Assembly (NCBI RefSeq): GCF_022968135.1
Contig: NZ_JALJRA010000018.1
Coordinates: 1 to 39,371, forward strand
Length of the DNA: 39,371 nt
Direction: 5' to 3'
DNA from: Pseudorhizobium tarimense
GTDB lineage: Bacteria > Pseudomonadota > Alphaproteobacteria > Rhizobiales > Rhizobiaceae
Positions 25,194-33,965 of the stretch are shown in pieces. Within the stretch, counting starts at the first letter, position 1; every line of letters starts with the position of its first letter. The translations under genes were made by a program, and so were the position numbers. The notes under the pieces were generated by a model. It ran no database searches. It was not told the origin of the DNA and saw nothing but the letters and a program-made list of their open reading frames with translations.

Positions 25194-25902
25194 CGTCAGC
25201 CAGACGCAGCCGCAGGTTCAGGTCGAGCAGGGCCAGCCTCAGGTCCGCGTCAGCGAGAGCCAGCCGCAGGTTCGAATGCAGGAAGACCAGGAGCAGGCCA
25301 ACGTGCAGGTGCAGCGATCGGGTGAACCGGTAGTGCGGATGCAGCAGTCCGAGCAGGAACCGAATATCCGCTACACAGCCGAAGAGGCACAAGTGCGGGT
25401 GAATCGCGCCGAAGGTGAACCGGAGATCCGTTTCGAACAGAATAAGCAGCAGGCCGAGAACCGGAACAAGCAGGCTGAGAACCGTCAGGCACAGAACGAG
25501 TCCGAGGAGGTGGATCGCCAGAATACAGCAGCGATTCCTCAGGGCGGGTCGCGTGACGACGCCAACACAGCCGTTGCTGCCGGTTCATCCAGTGAAGTCT
25601 CACTGACTGTCGCCGACATCAGGGACTATGACATCGTTGGTGCCGACGGCAATGACCTTGGCGACATTGAGGAGGTCGTCAACGTCAACAACCGGCTCTA
25701 TGCAGTGGTAACATCTGGCGGGTTCTTGGGCCTCGGCGAAAATCGCGCTGCTGTCCCGCTGTCAGCCCTTCACGTAACCGATCAGGAAACGCTTCAGGCA
25801 CCAAACGTCACCGAGCGCAAGATTGATGGTATGGCAAACTTCGACAGCGATCGCTACGAGGCGCTCCCCGATGAGCATCCGATCACCCTCGGAGCACGTT
25901 AA
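25174..25902 (+). pseudogene. PRC-barrel protein lacking its signal peptide
   Basis: The open frame begins right at the junction with the enolase-type fragment (DLSGEVNVSQTQPQVQVEQ). It continues with a Gln/Val-rich repeat region (QPQVRVSESQPQVRMQ), a charged linker and a C-terminal PRC-barrel domain (VADIRDYDIVGADGNDLGDI; RAAVPLSALHV). Relatives in Rhizobiales start with a secretion signal followed by the same repeats, and here that start is missing. The first in-frame ATG is 25276 without a ribosome-binding site, so a cytosolic fragment could be made at best. PRC domains bind partners in RNA processing or photosynthetic proteins, but the periplasmic forms have no known role. Confidence 0.75.
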
Positions 25903-25923
25903 GCATACGCTAGCCGCATCTGC

Positions 25924-25949
25924 GAAAGGCGGCTTCCATGCCGCCTTTC
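25924..25949 (+). terminator. Hairpin after the PRC-barrel gene
   Basis: GAAAGGCGGC and GCCGCCTTTC pair as a perfect 10-base stem around TTCCAT, 22 bases after the PRC-barrel stop. The 3' arm ends in TTTCC, a short U-tract in RNA. A Rho-independent terminator is likely. Confidence 0.7.
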
Positions 25950-25982
25950 CTCGGCTCCAGGCTCTAGAACGTTTTGACGCTG

Positions 25983-26000
25983 CTGCTCCCGTAGGAGCAG
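25983..26000. promoter_or_regulatory. Hairpin upstream of the cold-shock gene
   Basis: CTGCTCC-CGTA-GGAGCAG forms a perfect 7-base stem with a 4-base loop, about 125 bases before the csp start. Cold-shock mRNAs often have long structured leaders, so this may lie in that leader. It could equally be part of the transcript end of the PRC gene. Confidence 0.35.
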
Positions 26001-26124
26001 AGGTCTGAGGAAGCAGACTGCCTCGACCATTGCTTTGCGCACTGCGGCTTGCCAATTGTCAGACTCGTGGTCTCATGCGATGACCGCTATGCGAGGATCG
26101 TCAAAAGCAACCAGCGAGGATGGC

Positions 26125-26328
26125 ATGGCAACTGGTACTGTAAAGTTTTTCGCTCAGGATAAGGGCTTCGGCTTCATCACGCCGGACAATGGCGGCCCCG
26201 ATGTATTCGTCCATATATCGGCAGTTGCATACGGGGACTCGCTTCAGGACGGCCAGAAGGTCAGCTATGATGTCGGTCAAGACCGTAAGACCGGCAAGTC
26301 CAAGGCAGAGAACGTTACCGTTCTCTAG
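26125..26328 (+). CDS. Cold-shock protein, CspA family
   Basis: A 67-residue single cold-shock domain: [20 protein letters not shown] contains RNP1 (KGFGFI), and [10 protein letters not shown] is RNP2. These bind single-stranded RNA or DNA and melt structure in mRNA. The start at 26125 is chosen because the family begins there and GAGGA lies just upstream; the longer in-frame extension back to 26035 is not family-like. Length and sequence are normal. It converges with a small minus-strand ORF that overlaps its stop by four bases. Confidence 0.95.
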   Translation: MATGTVKFFAQDKGFGFITPDNGGPDVFVHISAVAYGDSLQDGQKVSYDVGQDRKTGKSKAENVTVL

Positions 26329-26528
26329 CAGCTGGGTTGTCTCTGAAGACGCGCTGGAGCTGATTTCAGAACTACTGGCTCCTGCCGGCCTCTTCGTTGC
26401 ACGCGCGGCCGCTTGCTTTCCAATTGCCGCACTGCCTGATCATCGGGCCCAGCCTTAGTTTGCACAGGATCATAGGCATCTGGCGTTCGTGGCGCACCGC
26501 AACCATCTGGGTCCTGCAGACTCTTCAT
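26325..26528 (-). CDS. Possible small hydrophilic protein
   Basis: A 67-residue frame starting [20 protein letters not shown] with a Pro/Asp/Arg-rich, probably disordered composition ([19 protein letters not shown]). Only a weak ribosome-binding site (GGTAGG) precedes it. It fills an otherwise empty gap between csp and corA and has no obvious better frame opposite it. No family was recognised. It could be a chance ORF. Confidence 0.35.
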   Translation of the reverse strand: MKSLQDPDGCGAPRTPDAYDPVQTKAGPDDQAVRQLESKRPRVQRRGRQEPVVLKSAPARLQRQPSC

Positions 26529-26553
26529 TACCTACCAAAGCGGATTCACCTGT

Positions 26554-27537
26554 ATGTTGATCGCCTACGAGTTCCTAGATGGTCGCCTCCACAAGATCAG
26601 CCAGCCGTCAGGTGCCGTAGGAAAACGTATCTGGCTGGATTTGCTTTCCCCAACTCCGGCGGAAGACCAGGAGGTGGAGAAGCTTCTTGGCATCAGCATC
26701 CCGACGCGCGAGGAAATGGATGAAATTGAATTGTCGGCGCGGCTCTATCAGGAGGATAGGGCTCGGTTCATGACGATCATCGCCCTTACGGCACTGGGTG
26801 ATGACAAGCCCAACAAGACACCGATAACCTTCATCTTGAAGGACGAGGTCCTCGTTACCGTTAGATACGAGGACCCGACGCCATTCCAACTCTTCGTGAG
26901 CCGATCCCAAAAACCGACGGCAGCGTCCATCGGAGGAACGGGTGAACTCGTCATGCTCGGATTACTGGAGGCGCTGACTGACAGGCTGGCGGATGCGCTC
27001 GAGAGGGTCGGTGACGAGATTGAGACCTTCTCAAGCCAAGTCTTTAGAAACAAGTCCTCCAACGCCAAGAAGAACGCCCGCAACCTCGAAGGCCTCATTG
27101 AGCAGATTGGTCGGAAAAATGACTATCTCTCACTCGTGCAAGAAAGCTTGGTCAGTATATCGCGACTGGTGGCCTACCACGCGGCCGCCGAAGGAACGAA
27201 CGGACGCGCAAGGAACGAGTCACGCCAGAGGGTGAAACTGATTCAGCGGGACGTGACCTCCCTAGGAGAACACTCGAAGTTTCTCGCGGGGAAAATCAAC
27301 TTCCTGCTGGACGCGATTCTCGGCCTGATCAACCTTGAGCAGAACCAAATTATAAAGATATTCTCTGTTGCGGCCGTCGTTTTCCTGCCGCCGACACTGG
27401 TCGCGTCAATCTATGGGATGAACTTTGAACATATGCCTGAGCTGGGTTGGCGATTTGGCTACCCGTGGGCGATTGGGCTGATGATCTTTTCAGCAATCAT
27501 GCCGTTTCTCTACTTCAAGCGCCGCGGCTGGCTGTAG
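26554..27537 (+). CDS. corA: CorA-family magnesium/divalent cation transporter
   Basis: A 327-residue CorA protein: a cytosolic domain (VRYEDPTPFQLFVSR; LEALTDRLADALERVGDEIE), a long helix with ISRLVAYHAAAEG, and two C-terminal transmembrane segments. The first is VAAVVFLPPTLVASIYGMNF with the selectivity motif GMN; MPELGW follows, then the second (YPWAIGLMIFSAIMPFLYF) and a basic tail. It forms pentameric inner-membrane channels for Mg2+, and some members carry Co2+ or Zn2+. Start at 26554, with only a weak Shine-Dalgarno site. Full length. It is followed 90 bases later by an MscS-type channel in the same direction. Confidence 0.93.
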   Translation: MLIAYEFLDGRLHKISQPSGAVGKRIWLDLLSPTPAEDQEVEKLLGISIPTREEMDEIELSARLYQEDRARFMTIIALTALGDDKPNKTPITFILKDEVLVTVRYEDPTPFQLFVSRSQKPTAASIGGTGELVMLGLLEALTDRLADALERVGDEIETFSSQVFRNKSSNAKKNARNLEGLIEQIGRKNDYLSLVQESLVSISRLVAYHAAAEGTNGRARNESRQRVKLIQRDVTSLGEHSKFLAGKINFLLDAILGLINLEQNQIIKIFSVAAVVFLPPTLVASIYGMNFEHMPELGWRFGYPWAIGLMIFSAIMPFLYFKRRGWL

Positions 27538-27627
27538 GCTGGTGATTGCACCGTTCAGGATACTGGCGTACCTGGGACGCGTTTGGAAAGGGCTGGAACG
27601 ATAGTTGGCGTTACCGCATTTGGGGAG

Positions 27628-29040
27628 ATGCCTAGACGTTCACCGAGGATCATCTTCAACAAAGCCAACAGAGCTTTTGGCTTGGCTCTCCTGTGCTCCC
27701 ATTTGAGCATGACTACCCTGAGCGCACAAGAACCTCCTCCTGCGAGCGGCAACGGTGGATCGGATCGGCCTGCAGGCAGCAGCACCGTGCCAATCGATGC
27801 GGCCGTACCAGATCAAGCTCTTGCGAACCGCCTTTCCGCCATCCTGACCGCAACTGGCTGGTATGAAACCGTACAGGTAAATGTGGAGCAAGGAGTCGTG
27901 TCGATAGACGGCGTTAGCGACACTGCTGAACACAGAAGCTGGGCGACGGAGGTCGCCGAGAAGATGCAGGGGAGCATCGCGGTCGTCAACCGGCTCGAGC
28001 TCAGCGCCGATTTTGCGACAACGTTTGATCGAGCCGCAATTGAAATCGAGCGGCTTTCACGTCGGGTGGGCCAGACGCTGCCGCTTGTAGTTCTGGCAAT
28101 CGCCATACTCGCGGCCACGTGGGGCGCAGCTGCAATGGTCGCTGCAGCGGCTAGACGGCTGTTGGAGCGGCGCATACCATCTCCGCTACTGCGCAGCGTC
28201 GTCGTGCGAGCGATTTCGATACCTGTTCTCCTTCTTGGCATCTACTTCGTGCTCCAGGTGGCGGGGCTGACGCGGCTGGCGGTGACGGTACTTGGGGGCA
28301 CCGGCCTCGCGGGCATCATTGTTGGTTTCGCGTTCCGCGACATCGCCGAGAACTTTCTGGCAAGTCTGCTGCTCAGCGTTCGCAACCCGTTCAGCATGGG
28401 AGACCTCATCGAGGTGGCGGGGGAGACCGGCATTGTCCAGAACCTCAACACCCGCAGCACGGTCCTCCTCACGCTGGATGGCAATCATGTGCAGATTCCC
28501 AACGCCACAGTTTTCAAGAGCACGATCAGAAACTATTCCAGCACGCCGACCAGGCGCGCCCAATACACCGTGGGCATCGGCTATGATTCTTCGGTAGCCC
28601 AGGCCCAGTCACTGATTTCTGAGATACTGAAACAACACCCGGCTGTGCTGGATCAGCCGGAGCCATTGGTGCTGGTGGACGAGCTCGGAGCGGCGGCGGT
28701 CAACTTGCGCGTCAGCTATTGGTTCAATAGCCGCACCTATTCCCCTGCAAAGACGAATTCGGCACTGCTGCGGTTGACGAAGAACGCTTTGCTGGATGCG
28801 GGGATTGAGCTGCCCGACCCAGCCCGCGAGGTGGTCTTCCCTAAGGGTGTCCCCGTTGTCCACATGGCGGAAGCGCCGCAGCCCCCTCAGATTCAAAATC
28901 TGCCAGACGAGAGCGCTGCGGTGAACGAAACCTCGGACGCCACTGCTGGGGAGGGCGAACTGATAAACGAGACCGACCAAGTCCGAGGACATTCACAAGG
29001 TGAGGTGCTCGAGGCGTCAGAAAACCTCCTAAAATCTTGA
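27628..29040 (+). CDS. BON-domain mechanosensitive ion channel (MscS family)
   Basis: A 470-residue protein with a signal peptide (FGLALLCSHLSMTTLSAQ), a periplasmic BON domain at about residues 55-125 (ANRLSAILTATGWYETVQVN; GVVSIDGVSDTAEHRSWATE), and three transmembrane segments. The third carries the MscS pore helix (GTGLAGIIVGFAFRDIAENF), followed by the beta domain (NPFSMGDLIEVAGETGIVQN). The C-terminal tail is acidic. It should open under membrane tension during hypo-osmotic shock. BON domains bind lipids. The start at 27628 is the first ATG and gives a good signal peptide; a TTG at 27583 is possible. Together with CorA and the L,D-transpeptidase it forms an envelope/ion-homeostasis cluster. 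Confidence 0.9.
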   Translation: MPRRSPRIIFNKANRAFGLALLCSHLSMTTLSAQEPPPASGNGGSDRPAGSSTVPIDAAVPDQALANRLSAILTATGWYETVQVNVEQGVVSIDGVSDTAEHRSWATEVAEKMQGSIAVVNRLELSADFATTFDRAAIEIERLSRRVGQTLPLVVLAIAILAATWGAAAMVAAAARRLLERRIPSPLLRSVVVRAISIPVLLLGIYFVLQVAGLTRLAVTVLGGTGLAGIIVGFAFRDIAENFLASLLLSVRNPFSMGDLIEVAGETGIVQNLNTRSTVLLTLDGNHVQIPNATVFKSTIRNYSSTPTRRAQYTVGIGYDSSVAQAQSLISEILKQHPAVLDQPEPLVLVDELGAAAVNLRVSYWFNSRTYSPAKTNSALLRLTKNALLDAGIELPDPAREVVFPKGVPVVHMAEAPQPPQIQNLPDESAAVNETSDATAGEGELINETDQVRGHSQGEVLEASENLLKS

Positions 29041-29383
29041 GATCTACTAGATGCCCGTCATACCAGGCTCAGGCGCACAGGTCGCCACCACAGTTCCTGG
29101 ACCAGCAGATGCTGAAAGCAACCCAAGCGACTTGACGATGATTGATGGGCAAACGGGGCTTCATGCGCCCGCGTCCTTCCCGAGCATCGCTGTCGTCAAC
29201 GTGAATAGCAACTTTCAACCAAAGGATATCGGCGCAGCTATGACTGGTCATCCTGCGACCACAGCTGGCGGGGCGACAAGCTTGCCCGACACTTACGGCA
29301 CACGACACTGCTCACCTCAGCAGGGCGAAGCCTTGCCTGCTGATGCGACGGGAACAAGTTGCCTCTGAGGCCATTTGCTGTTC
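29041..29383. other. Gap between the MscS and L,D-transpeptidase genes
   Basis: A 105-residue plus-strand ORF (29051-29368, MPVIPGSGAQVATTVPGPAD) fills the gap but resembles no family, has no ribosome-binding site and has low-complexity composition. A minus-strand ORF at 29069-29308 is no better. I treat the stretch as non-coding or decayed. Confidence 0.4.
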
Positions 29384-30364
29384 ATGAAGAACATTATCCT
29401 GACAGCGGCTTCCCTTGCCGCGACCCTACTAGCCGGTGGCGCCCATGCGGCCGAGATCCAGTCGGACGCCGTTACAGGTGCCTCGCTCTCATCAATCCCT
29501 CAAACGCGTCCCGATGAGACGGCGGTAGAACCGGACCCGGCCATTGTTCATCTCCAGATCCTTCTCGATCGTGCCGGCGCGTCGCCCGGCGTCATAGATG
29601 GGTTCTACGGCGAGAATGTCAGCAAGGCGGTCTTCGGGTTCGAGACACTGCAGGGCCTTGATGCCGACGGCGATCTGGATGCCGAGGTCCTGAACCGGCT
29701 GAAGAGCGATGTCCCTGTCTTGCGCGACTACAAGATCACGCCGGAGGACGGCCAAGGTCTGGCCGACAGCATTCCCGAGGACTATGCCAAAATGGTCGAG
29801 ATGGGAAAACTTGGCTACACAAGCACAGCCGAACGCCTGGCGGAGCGGTTCCACATGGACGAAGACCTTCTGAGCGCTCTCAATCCAGGTTCCGATTTTG
29901 CTGTTGGCGAGACCGTGTCGGTCGCTGATCCGGGCGATCCGGTGGAAGGCAAGGTGGCCCGCATCGAGGTTGGCCGGAAGGCCGCGCAGGTTCGCGCCTT
30001 TTCCGGGGACGACACGCTACTCGCGGTCTATCCTGCCACGATCGGCAGCGAGGAGAATCCCGCCCCCTCCGGTACCCATGAGGTCAAAGGTGTCGCGCCG
30101 ATGCCGACTTATACCTACAATCCGGACCTTAACTTCCAGCAGGATGACAACACCGAGGTGCTGGAAATCGCCGGCGGCCCCAACAATCCCGTCGGCTCCG
30201 TCTGGATCGATCTGTCGGAGCCGACCTATGGTATCCACGGCACGCCGGAGCCGGCGCTGATCGACAAGGTGGGCTCACATGGCTGCGTACGCCTGACCAA
30301 CTGGGATGCAGAAGAACTGGGAGCCATGGTTGATCCCGGCGTCACCGTCGAGTTCATCAACTAA
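29384..30364 (+). CDS. L,D-transpeptidase (YkuD) with peptidoglycan-binding and LysM-like domains
   Basis: A 326-residue periplasmic enzyme. The signal peptide MKNIILTAASLAATLLAGGA ends at AHA. A peptidoglycan-binding domain follows (LQILLDRAGASPGVIDGFYG), then a LysM-like stretch (AERLAERFHMDEDLLSALNP), and the C-terminal YkuD domain with YGIHGTPEP and the catalytic motif SHGCVRLTNWD, whose Cys forms the acyl-enzyme. Such enzymes make 3-3 cross-links in peptidoglycan or attach proteins to it. The start is ATG 29384; the frame also holds a TTG nine bases earlier. Length and motifs are complete. It may cooperate with the OmpA-like C-terminus of the DUF11 protein, though nothing here proves a link. 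Confidence 0.93.
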   Translation: MKNIILTAASLAATLLAGGAHAAEIQSDAVTGASLSSIPQTRPDETAVEPDPAIVHLQILLDRAGASPGVIDGFYGENVSKAVFGFETLQGLDADGDLDAEVLNRLKSDVPVLRDYKITPEDGQGLADSIPEDYAKMVEMGKLGYTSTAERLAERFHMDEDLLSALNPGSDFAVGETVSVADPGDPVEGKVARIEVGRKAAQVRAFSGDDTLLAVYPATIGSEENPAPSGTHEVKGVAPMPTYTYNPDLNFQQDDNTEVLEIAGGPNNPVGSVWIDLSEPTYGIHGTPEPALIDKVGSHGCVRLTNWDAEELGAMVDPGVTVEFIN

Positions 30365-30448
30365 AGGTCTGTGATGCGGCTGCAGGCGGTCTCGCGTCCA
30401 AGACTGCGACTGCCACCAGTGATGCCTCACCGCAAGCGGGGATTACCA

Positions 30449-30519
30449 TGCTGCTGATCATCCTTGGCCTGAGCTTGCTTATCCTCGTTCAGGCCGATTC
30501 GTGGGTAAGCGGTTAGCTG
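30449..30519 (+). pseudogene. Start of a small membrane-protein gene cut by IS66 remnant
   Basis: After GGGGATTACC an ATG opens MLLIILGLSLLILVQADSW, a single hydrophobic segment typical of very small membrane proteins. The frame enters the IS66 terminal repeat at 30505 and stops within it. The original C-terminus is lost. It could also be a chance hydrophobic frame. Confidence 0.3.
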
Positions 30520-30655
30520 ATGGCGTCAGGCGTGAAGTTCCATGGCATCAGCGCTTCGAGCTCGGAGACGGGCCACCTTCTGCGATGCGTTTCAAGGTTT
30601 GGTAGAGCCAGTCCAATGGGTCGACGCCGACACAGAGCGTCCATTTCGCCCATAA
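30505..30655 (-). mobile_element. IS66 right-end remnant with the last part of tnpC
   Basis: The plus strand at 30505 reads GTAAGCGG, the tip of an IS66 end. Eight bases further in, on the minus strand, is a stop preceded by VSELEALMPWNFTPDAIS, the typical C-terminus of IS66 transposases (compare LEQLLPWNW in the complete element at 11036). Another frame upstream gives GVDPLDWLYQTLKRIAEGG, matching the DVDPQAWLADVL stretch, so a frameshift lies near 30575. The rest of the element is missing: at about 30655 the sequence passes directly into the SRAP gene. This is a scar from a different IS66 member than the one at 11 kb. Confidence 0.75.
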
Positions 30656-30656
30656 G

Positions 30657-31199
30657 GATAAGGCCGGCGAGCTAGAAATCGACTACGGTCGATGGTGGCT
30701 CGTGCCGTTCTTTGCCAAGGAGCTTCCGAAGGCGGCAATGTTCAATGCCAGGATCGAAACCGTCGACACGTCAGGAGCATTCCGGGAGTCGTTCAAGTCC
30801 AAGCGCTGCCTGATCCCGGCCGACGGCTACTTTGAATGGACGACCAGCGCCGAGGACGGCAAGAAGGACCCATGGCTGTTGCAGCTTCCGGAGGGCAAGC
30901 CGTTCTCCTTTGCCGGTCTGTGGGTGCACAACGACAAGCTAGGCATCACCAGCTGCACGATCATCACCGGGCCGGCTGTTGAACATATTGCTCACATCCA
31001 CACGAGAATGCCCATCATGCTGGATCCGGCCGCCTATGAGGCTTGGCTGGATCCGTCCGTTCAGGGGGCGGACGCTAAGGCGTTTCTGATCGAGAATGAG
31101 ATCGATAGTCAGCTTGAATTTCACCGGGTCGGCCGGGAGGTGAATTCGTCTCGGTATGACGGGACCGACACGAAAAAGCCTATTCTCAACTCCCTATAG
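30657..31199 (+). pseudogene. SRAP/YedK (HMCES-like) protein lacking its N-terminus
   Basis: From about 30666 the frame reads GELEIDYGRWWLVPFFAKEL, then AMFNARIETVDTSGAFRESF, CLIPADGYFEWTTSAEDGKK and HIAHIHTRMPIMLDPAAYEAW, the core and end of an SRAP protein. SRAP enzymes cap abasic sites in single-stranded DNA through a thiazolidine link formed by Cys2, and that residue, with roughly the first 60 amino acids, is absent because IS66 sequence replaces it. The first possible start is GTG 30702. The active-site His in HTRMP and the Glu in YFEW remain. Without Cys2 the cross-linking activity should be lost. Confidence 0.85.
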
Positions 31200-31225
31200 G
31201 CGACCATTCCTGAAGGAGACTTTCG

Positions 31226-31528
31226 ATGTTCAAAGGAAGCAAGCTCATTTCCATCCTTCTTGCTGGATGCGGTTCAGTCATCCTGGCCTCGTGCAGCGCC
31301 GAAACTGTCTCGACAGCGCCGGCCATTGGACCATGCAACGCTGAGGCCGCCCAAAGCCTGGTAGGCAAGGCAAAGCCGACGGACGCGGAGGCGATGCAAC
31401 TGACGAACTCGAGGACCGTTCGTCAGATCGAGCCGGGACAGCCGGTGACGCAAGACTTCAGAGAAGATCGGGTGACGATCGAGACGGATCCAGTGTCCGG
31501 CCGGGTTGTATCGGCCAGGTGCGGCTAA
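31226..31528 (+). CDS. Peptidase inhibitor I78 family lipoprotein
   Basis: A 100-residue protein with a lipoprotein leader (LISILLAGCGSVILASC, lipobox LASC) and a C-terminal I78 domain: CNAEAAQSLVGKAKPTDAEA, TVRQIEPGQPVTQDFREDRV and TIETDPVSGRVVSARCG. I78 proteins inhibit serine peptidases, and the DFREDR...TDPVSGRV strand pair is the family signature. AAGGAG lies eight bases before the ATG. Location would be the periplasmic face of a membrane. The gene is complete, although it stands between truncated neighbours. No operon partner is clear. Confidence 0.88.
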   Translation: MFKGSKLISILLAGCGSVILASCSAETVSTAPAIGPCNAEAAQSLVGKAKPTDAEAMQLTNSRTVRQIEPGQPVTQDFREDRVTIETDPVSGRVVSARCG

Positions 31529-31643
31529 GGCTGCCGAACGCTCTCATGCCGGTCGTATTAATTCTCGATTCACCAAACACGCGCCTGCCCCCATGATCTT
31601 CGGGAGGTTTTGCCCTACTTCCCGGCTGCCAACGGAGCGACCC

Positions 31644-32225
31644 ATGGGACGATTGGGGCGGAAGCGCATCATGCCGATCATCGGCGATCTGCTTCACGAG
31701 AATCCTGGGCTGAAGATCGACCTCGATCTCAATGATTCGATAGTCGATATCGTTGCCTCAGGGGTCGATCTTGCTATCAGAATCGCGCCGCTGAAAGATT
31801 CTGGGCTGATCGCACGGCGGCTCGTGGACAATCCCAAGCTGATCTATGCCGCGCCATCTTATCTCGAAAGAAATGGAACACCCGAGACCATCGACGATCT
31901 CGAACATCATGAATGCCTGACGTTCACGAACTTCACCCATTGGCAGTTCCTTTTGAACGGGAAAGAGCGCTCGATTCGTGTGGGCAGCCGATTCTCTTCG
32001 AGCGGTGTCGATGGTTTTCTGTCGGCCTGCGTATCGGGCTTGGGGCTTGCCCAACTTTCGGCTTGGGACGTTAAGGAGGAGCTTGCCAACGGCAGTCTTG
32101 TACCAGTCCACATCCACGGTGTCTCACCACGCGATCTGGCGATTTGGGCCGTATTCCCGTCGCGGCGACAGGTCCTGCCCAAGCTTCGGGTATTTCTCGA
32201 CAGATTTCAGAGAAGTCTAGTCTGA
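31644..32225 (+). pseudogene. LysR-type regulator, C-terminal ligand-binding part only
   Basis: 194 residues starting near GRLGRKRIMPIIGDLLHENP and continuing SIVDIVASGVDLAIRIAPLK, IYAAPSYLERNGTPETIDDL and SSSGVDGFLSACVSGLGLAQ form the effector-binding domain of a LysR regulator. The N-terminal winged helix (about 90 residues) is absent. The upstream frame (to 31506) is not family-like. At its 3' end the sequence runs into a GST fragment with a four-base overlap. It cannot bind DNA. Parts of the LysR at 35634 overlap this region of the protein, so the two are not halves of one gene. Confidence 0.8.
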
Positions 32226-32664
32226 GCCGCAGTGAAGCCATCCAATGGCTCATGATGCAGATGAGCACTGTCGGACCAATGACGGGCCAACTCATTACTT
32301 CGCGCGTTTTGCGCCGCCCGGTGACGACTATGCGCTTGCGCGATACGAATCGCAGGTTCACCGCTTCCTGGATGTACTTGAGCGTCGGGTTCAGCTTAGC
32401 GAGTGGATTGGTGGGCCAAACTACAGCATTGTCGACATCGCCAATTTTCCATGGATCCGCCCGATGAAGCTTTTTCTAGGGGATCAGATCGAAGCTGATT
32501 ATCCGCATCTGACGACATGGGTGTCGCGTATCGCAGGAAGGTCGGCAGTTGCACGTGCGGACGAAGCGAAGGCAAAATTGGCAAGAGTTCTTACTCCACC
32601 AGACAAATCCGACCCCGACAAAGTTGATCTAATGCTCGGCCGTGGGGCGTATGGCCGCCCTTAG
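32222..32664 (+). pseudogene. Glutathione S-transferase, C-terminal domain with frameshift
   Basis: The frame from 32222 gives LSRSEAIQWLMMQMSTVGPM. After one missing base near 32290 the sequence continues in the frame of 32245 as THYFARFAPPGDDYALARYE, LERRVQLSEWIGGPNYSIVD and IANFPWIRPMKLF. This is the alpha-helical C-terminal domain of YfcG/Ure2-like GSTs. The thioredoxin-fold N-terminal domain that binds glutathione is missing, replaced by the LysR fragment. Not functional as a GST. Confidence 0.8.
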
Positions 32665-33449
32665 GCCGAGAAGCGGACGACAATGGCGCCGATTGGTACG
32701 GCAGCACTGGCTTGGGCTTCATCGCGTCTTCACACCTCAAGGGGCCGCCAAACCCTCGCTACACCAGTCGATTTCTTTCACGCCTCGCAATGGTCGGGGC
32801 GTTGAGCGCCCGGGAAGCCATCTGAGAACCGAGGTGCCCAAAATAGCGTGGCGACGAACTATGCGCTTAGCTGCTCCCGCAGCATCTGGATCAGCACGGC
32901 TTCCTGACGCTGTGGCACCGGGCGGTAGTCGCGGGACCAGATCCCAAGGTTACAAAACAGCTCGATAATTGCGCCACCGAACTCGCCGCCAGCCGTTTCC
33001 CCGCGCAACGGCGTGGTGATGACTTGGGTCCTCGACATCCGCACGTATCGGCAGGAATAGCGGCGACGGATATCTTCCCTGCTGATCAGCAGCCGGGATA
33101 GGATCCTAGGATGGACATTTCCGCTGCCTCGGTATGGCTGCCGCAATGATGCCCTACCGTCAACCACCACGGATTGCCCTGAGCGAGTCCCAGACCAGCC
33201 CGTATCCAGACATCCTGTCTCCGCTCGCAGACCTGATCGGCGCCGCTGCTGCCTTAAGCCAGACCTGGATCGTCACCCACCCACAAAAGCCCGCAGCAGA
33301 GGTCGAGCAAGAAAGGTAAAATACGAGCGAAGCAATTGATCCATGGAAACAGTGCGACCTGGAGAGTTGGAATCGCCTCTCAGGCAAGATTGCCATGAAT
33401 TGAGCCGTAGCTTTTGGATCGGGGGCGGAAGAGAGTGCTGCAGTGTCCA
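32665..33449. other. Decayed stretch between GST and monooxygenase relics
   Basis: No recognisable gene. A minus-strand ORF at 32859-33170 (ending RDYRPVPQRQEAVLIQMLRE, then QLSA) has protein-like composition in its last 60 residues and might be the end of an unidentified gene. Other ORFs are short and unconvincing. No RNA or repeat was seen. Confidence 0.35.
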
Positions 33450-33819
33450 CTACCCAACACATATCCCCTCCACCTCAACCTTACGGAACGGATGAGGGCT
33501 AGCCGTAGTGCTCTCGGATAGGCTGCGAGTTGGGCCTTGAACTCGGGGTTGCTGAACGCAACGCGGAAATGGGCGACCGACTGCCAGACTGCGTAATTGA
33601 GAAAGACGCCGCTACCAGCAATTCCCTTGTGAACCGCGTAGAGATAGAGCCTGGCTGGCGCTTCATAACTGCGGCGTCGTTCGCCCAGGATTCAAGGAAC
33701 GTGTCGGCATCCTCTGGCGGAACCGTTAACGTGTTTATCAGGATCACCGCCCTGCCAGCCTCGTCAGCCATCTGTGCGGCAAATGTGACGGTAGGGTCCA
33801 TCTCTACGAACTTGGGCAT
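33450..33819 (-). pseudogene. Antibiotic biosynthesis monooxygenase (ABM) family, two frameshifts
   Basis: After AAGGAGC the ATG at 33819 opens MPKFVEMDPTVTFAAQMADE and VILINTLTVPPEDADTFLES, then VMKRQPGSIST. The family sequence then shifts frame near 33650 to HKGIAGSGVFLNYAVWQSVA and FRVAFSNPEFKAQL, and again near 33505 to TTASPHPFRKVEVEGICVG before a stop at 33450. Putting the three pieces together recovers a full ABM-like protein of about 120 residues. Such small ferredoxin-like proteins oxidise quinol-type substrates or sense them. As written, the product is cut after about 70 normal residues. Two shifts in one gene favour real decay. Confidence 0.78.
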
Positions 33820-33965
33820 TACCAAGCTCCTTTTTCTAGACATCACATGACCGATGCCGAGACCTGCCAAGCAGATCGCTGTACGGCGCCAATAAACCAG
33901 ATGGCCCGACGGCTTCTCCCGGAAAAGGTTCCAGGCCCCCCCGCAAGGCGCATCCAGAGAAGCCG

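Noticed and set aside
29051..29368. A 105-residue ORF after the MscS gene
   Set aside because: It lacks a ribosome-binding site and any recognisable family, and its composition is low in structure-forming residues. It is described as a gap instead.
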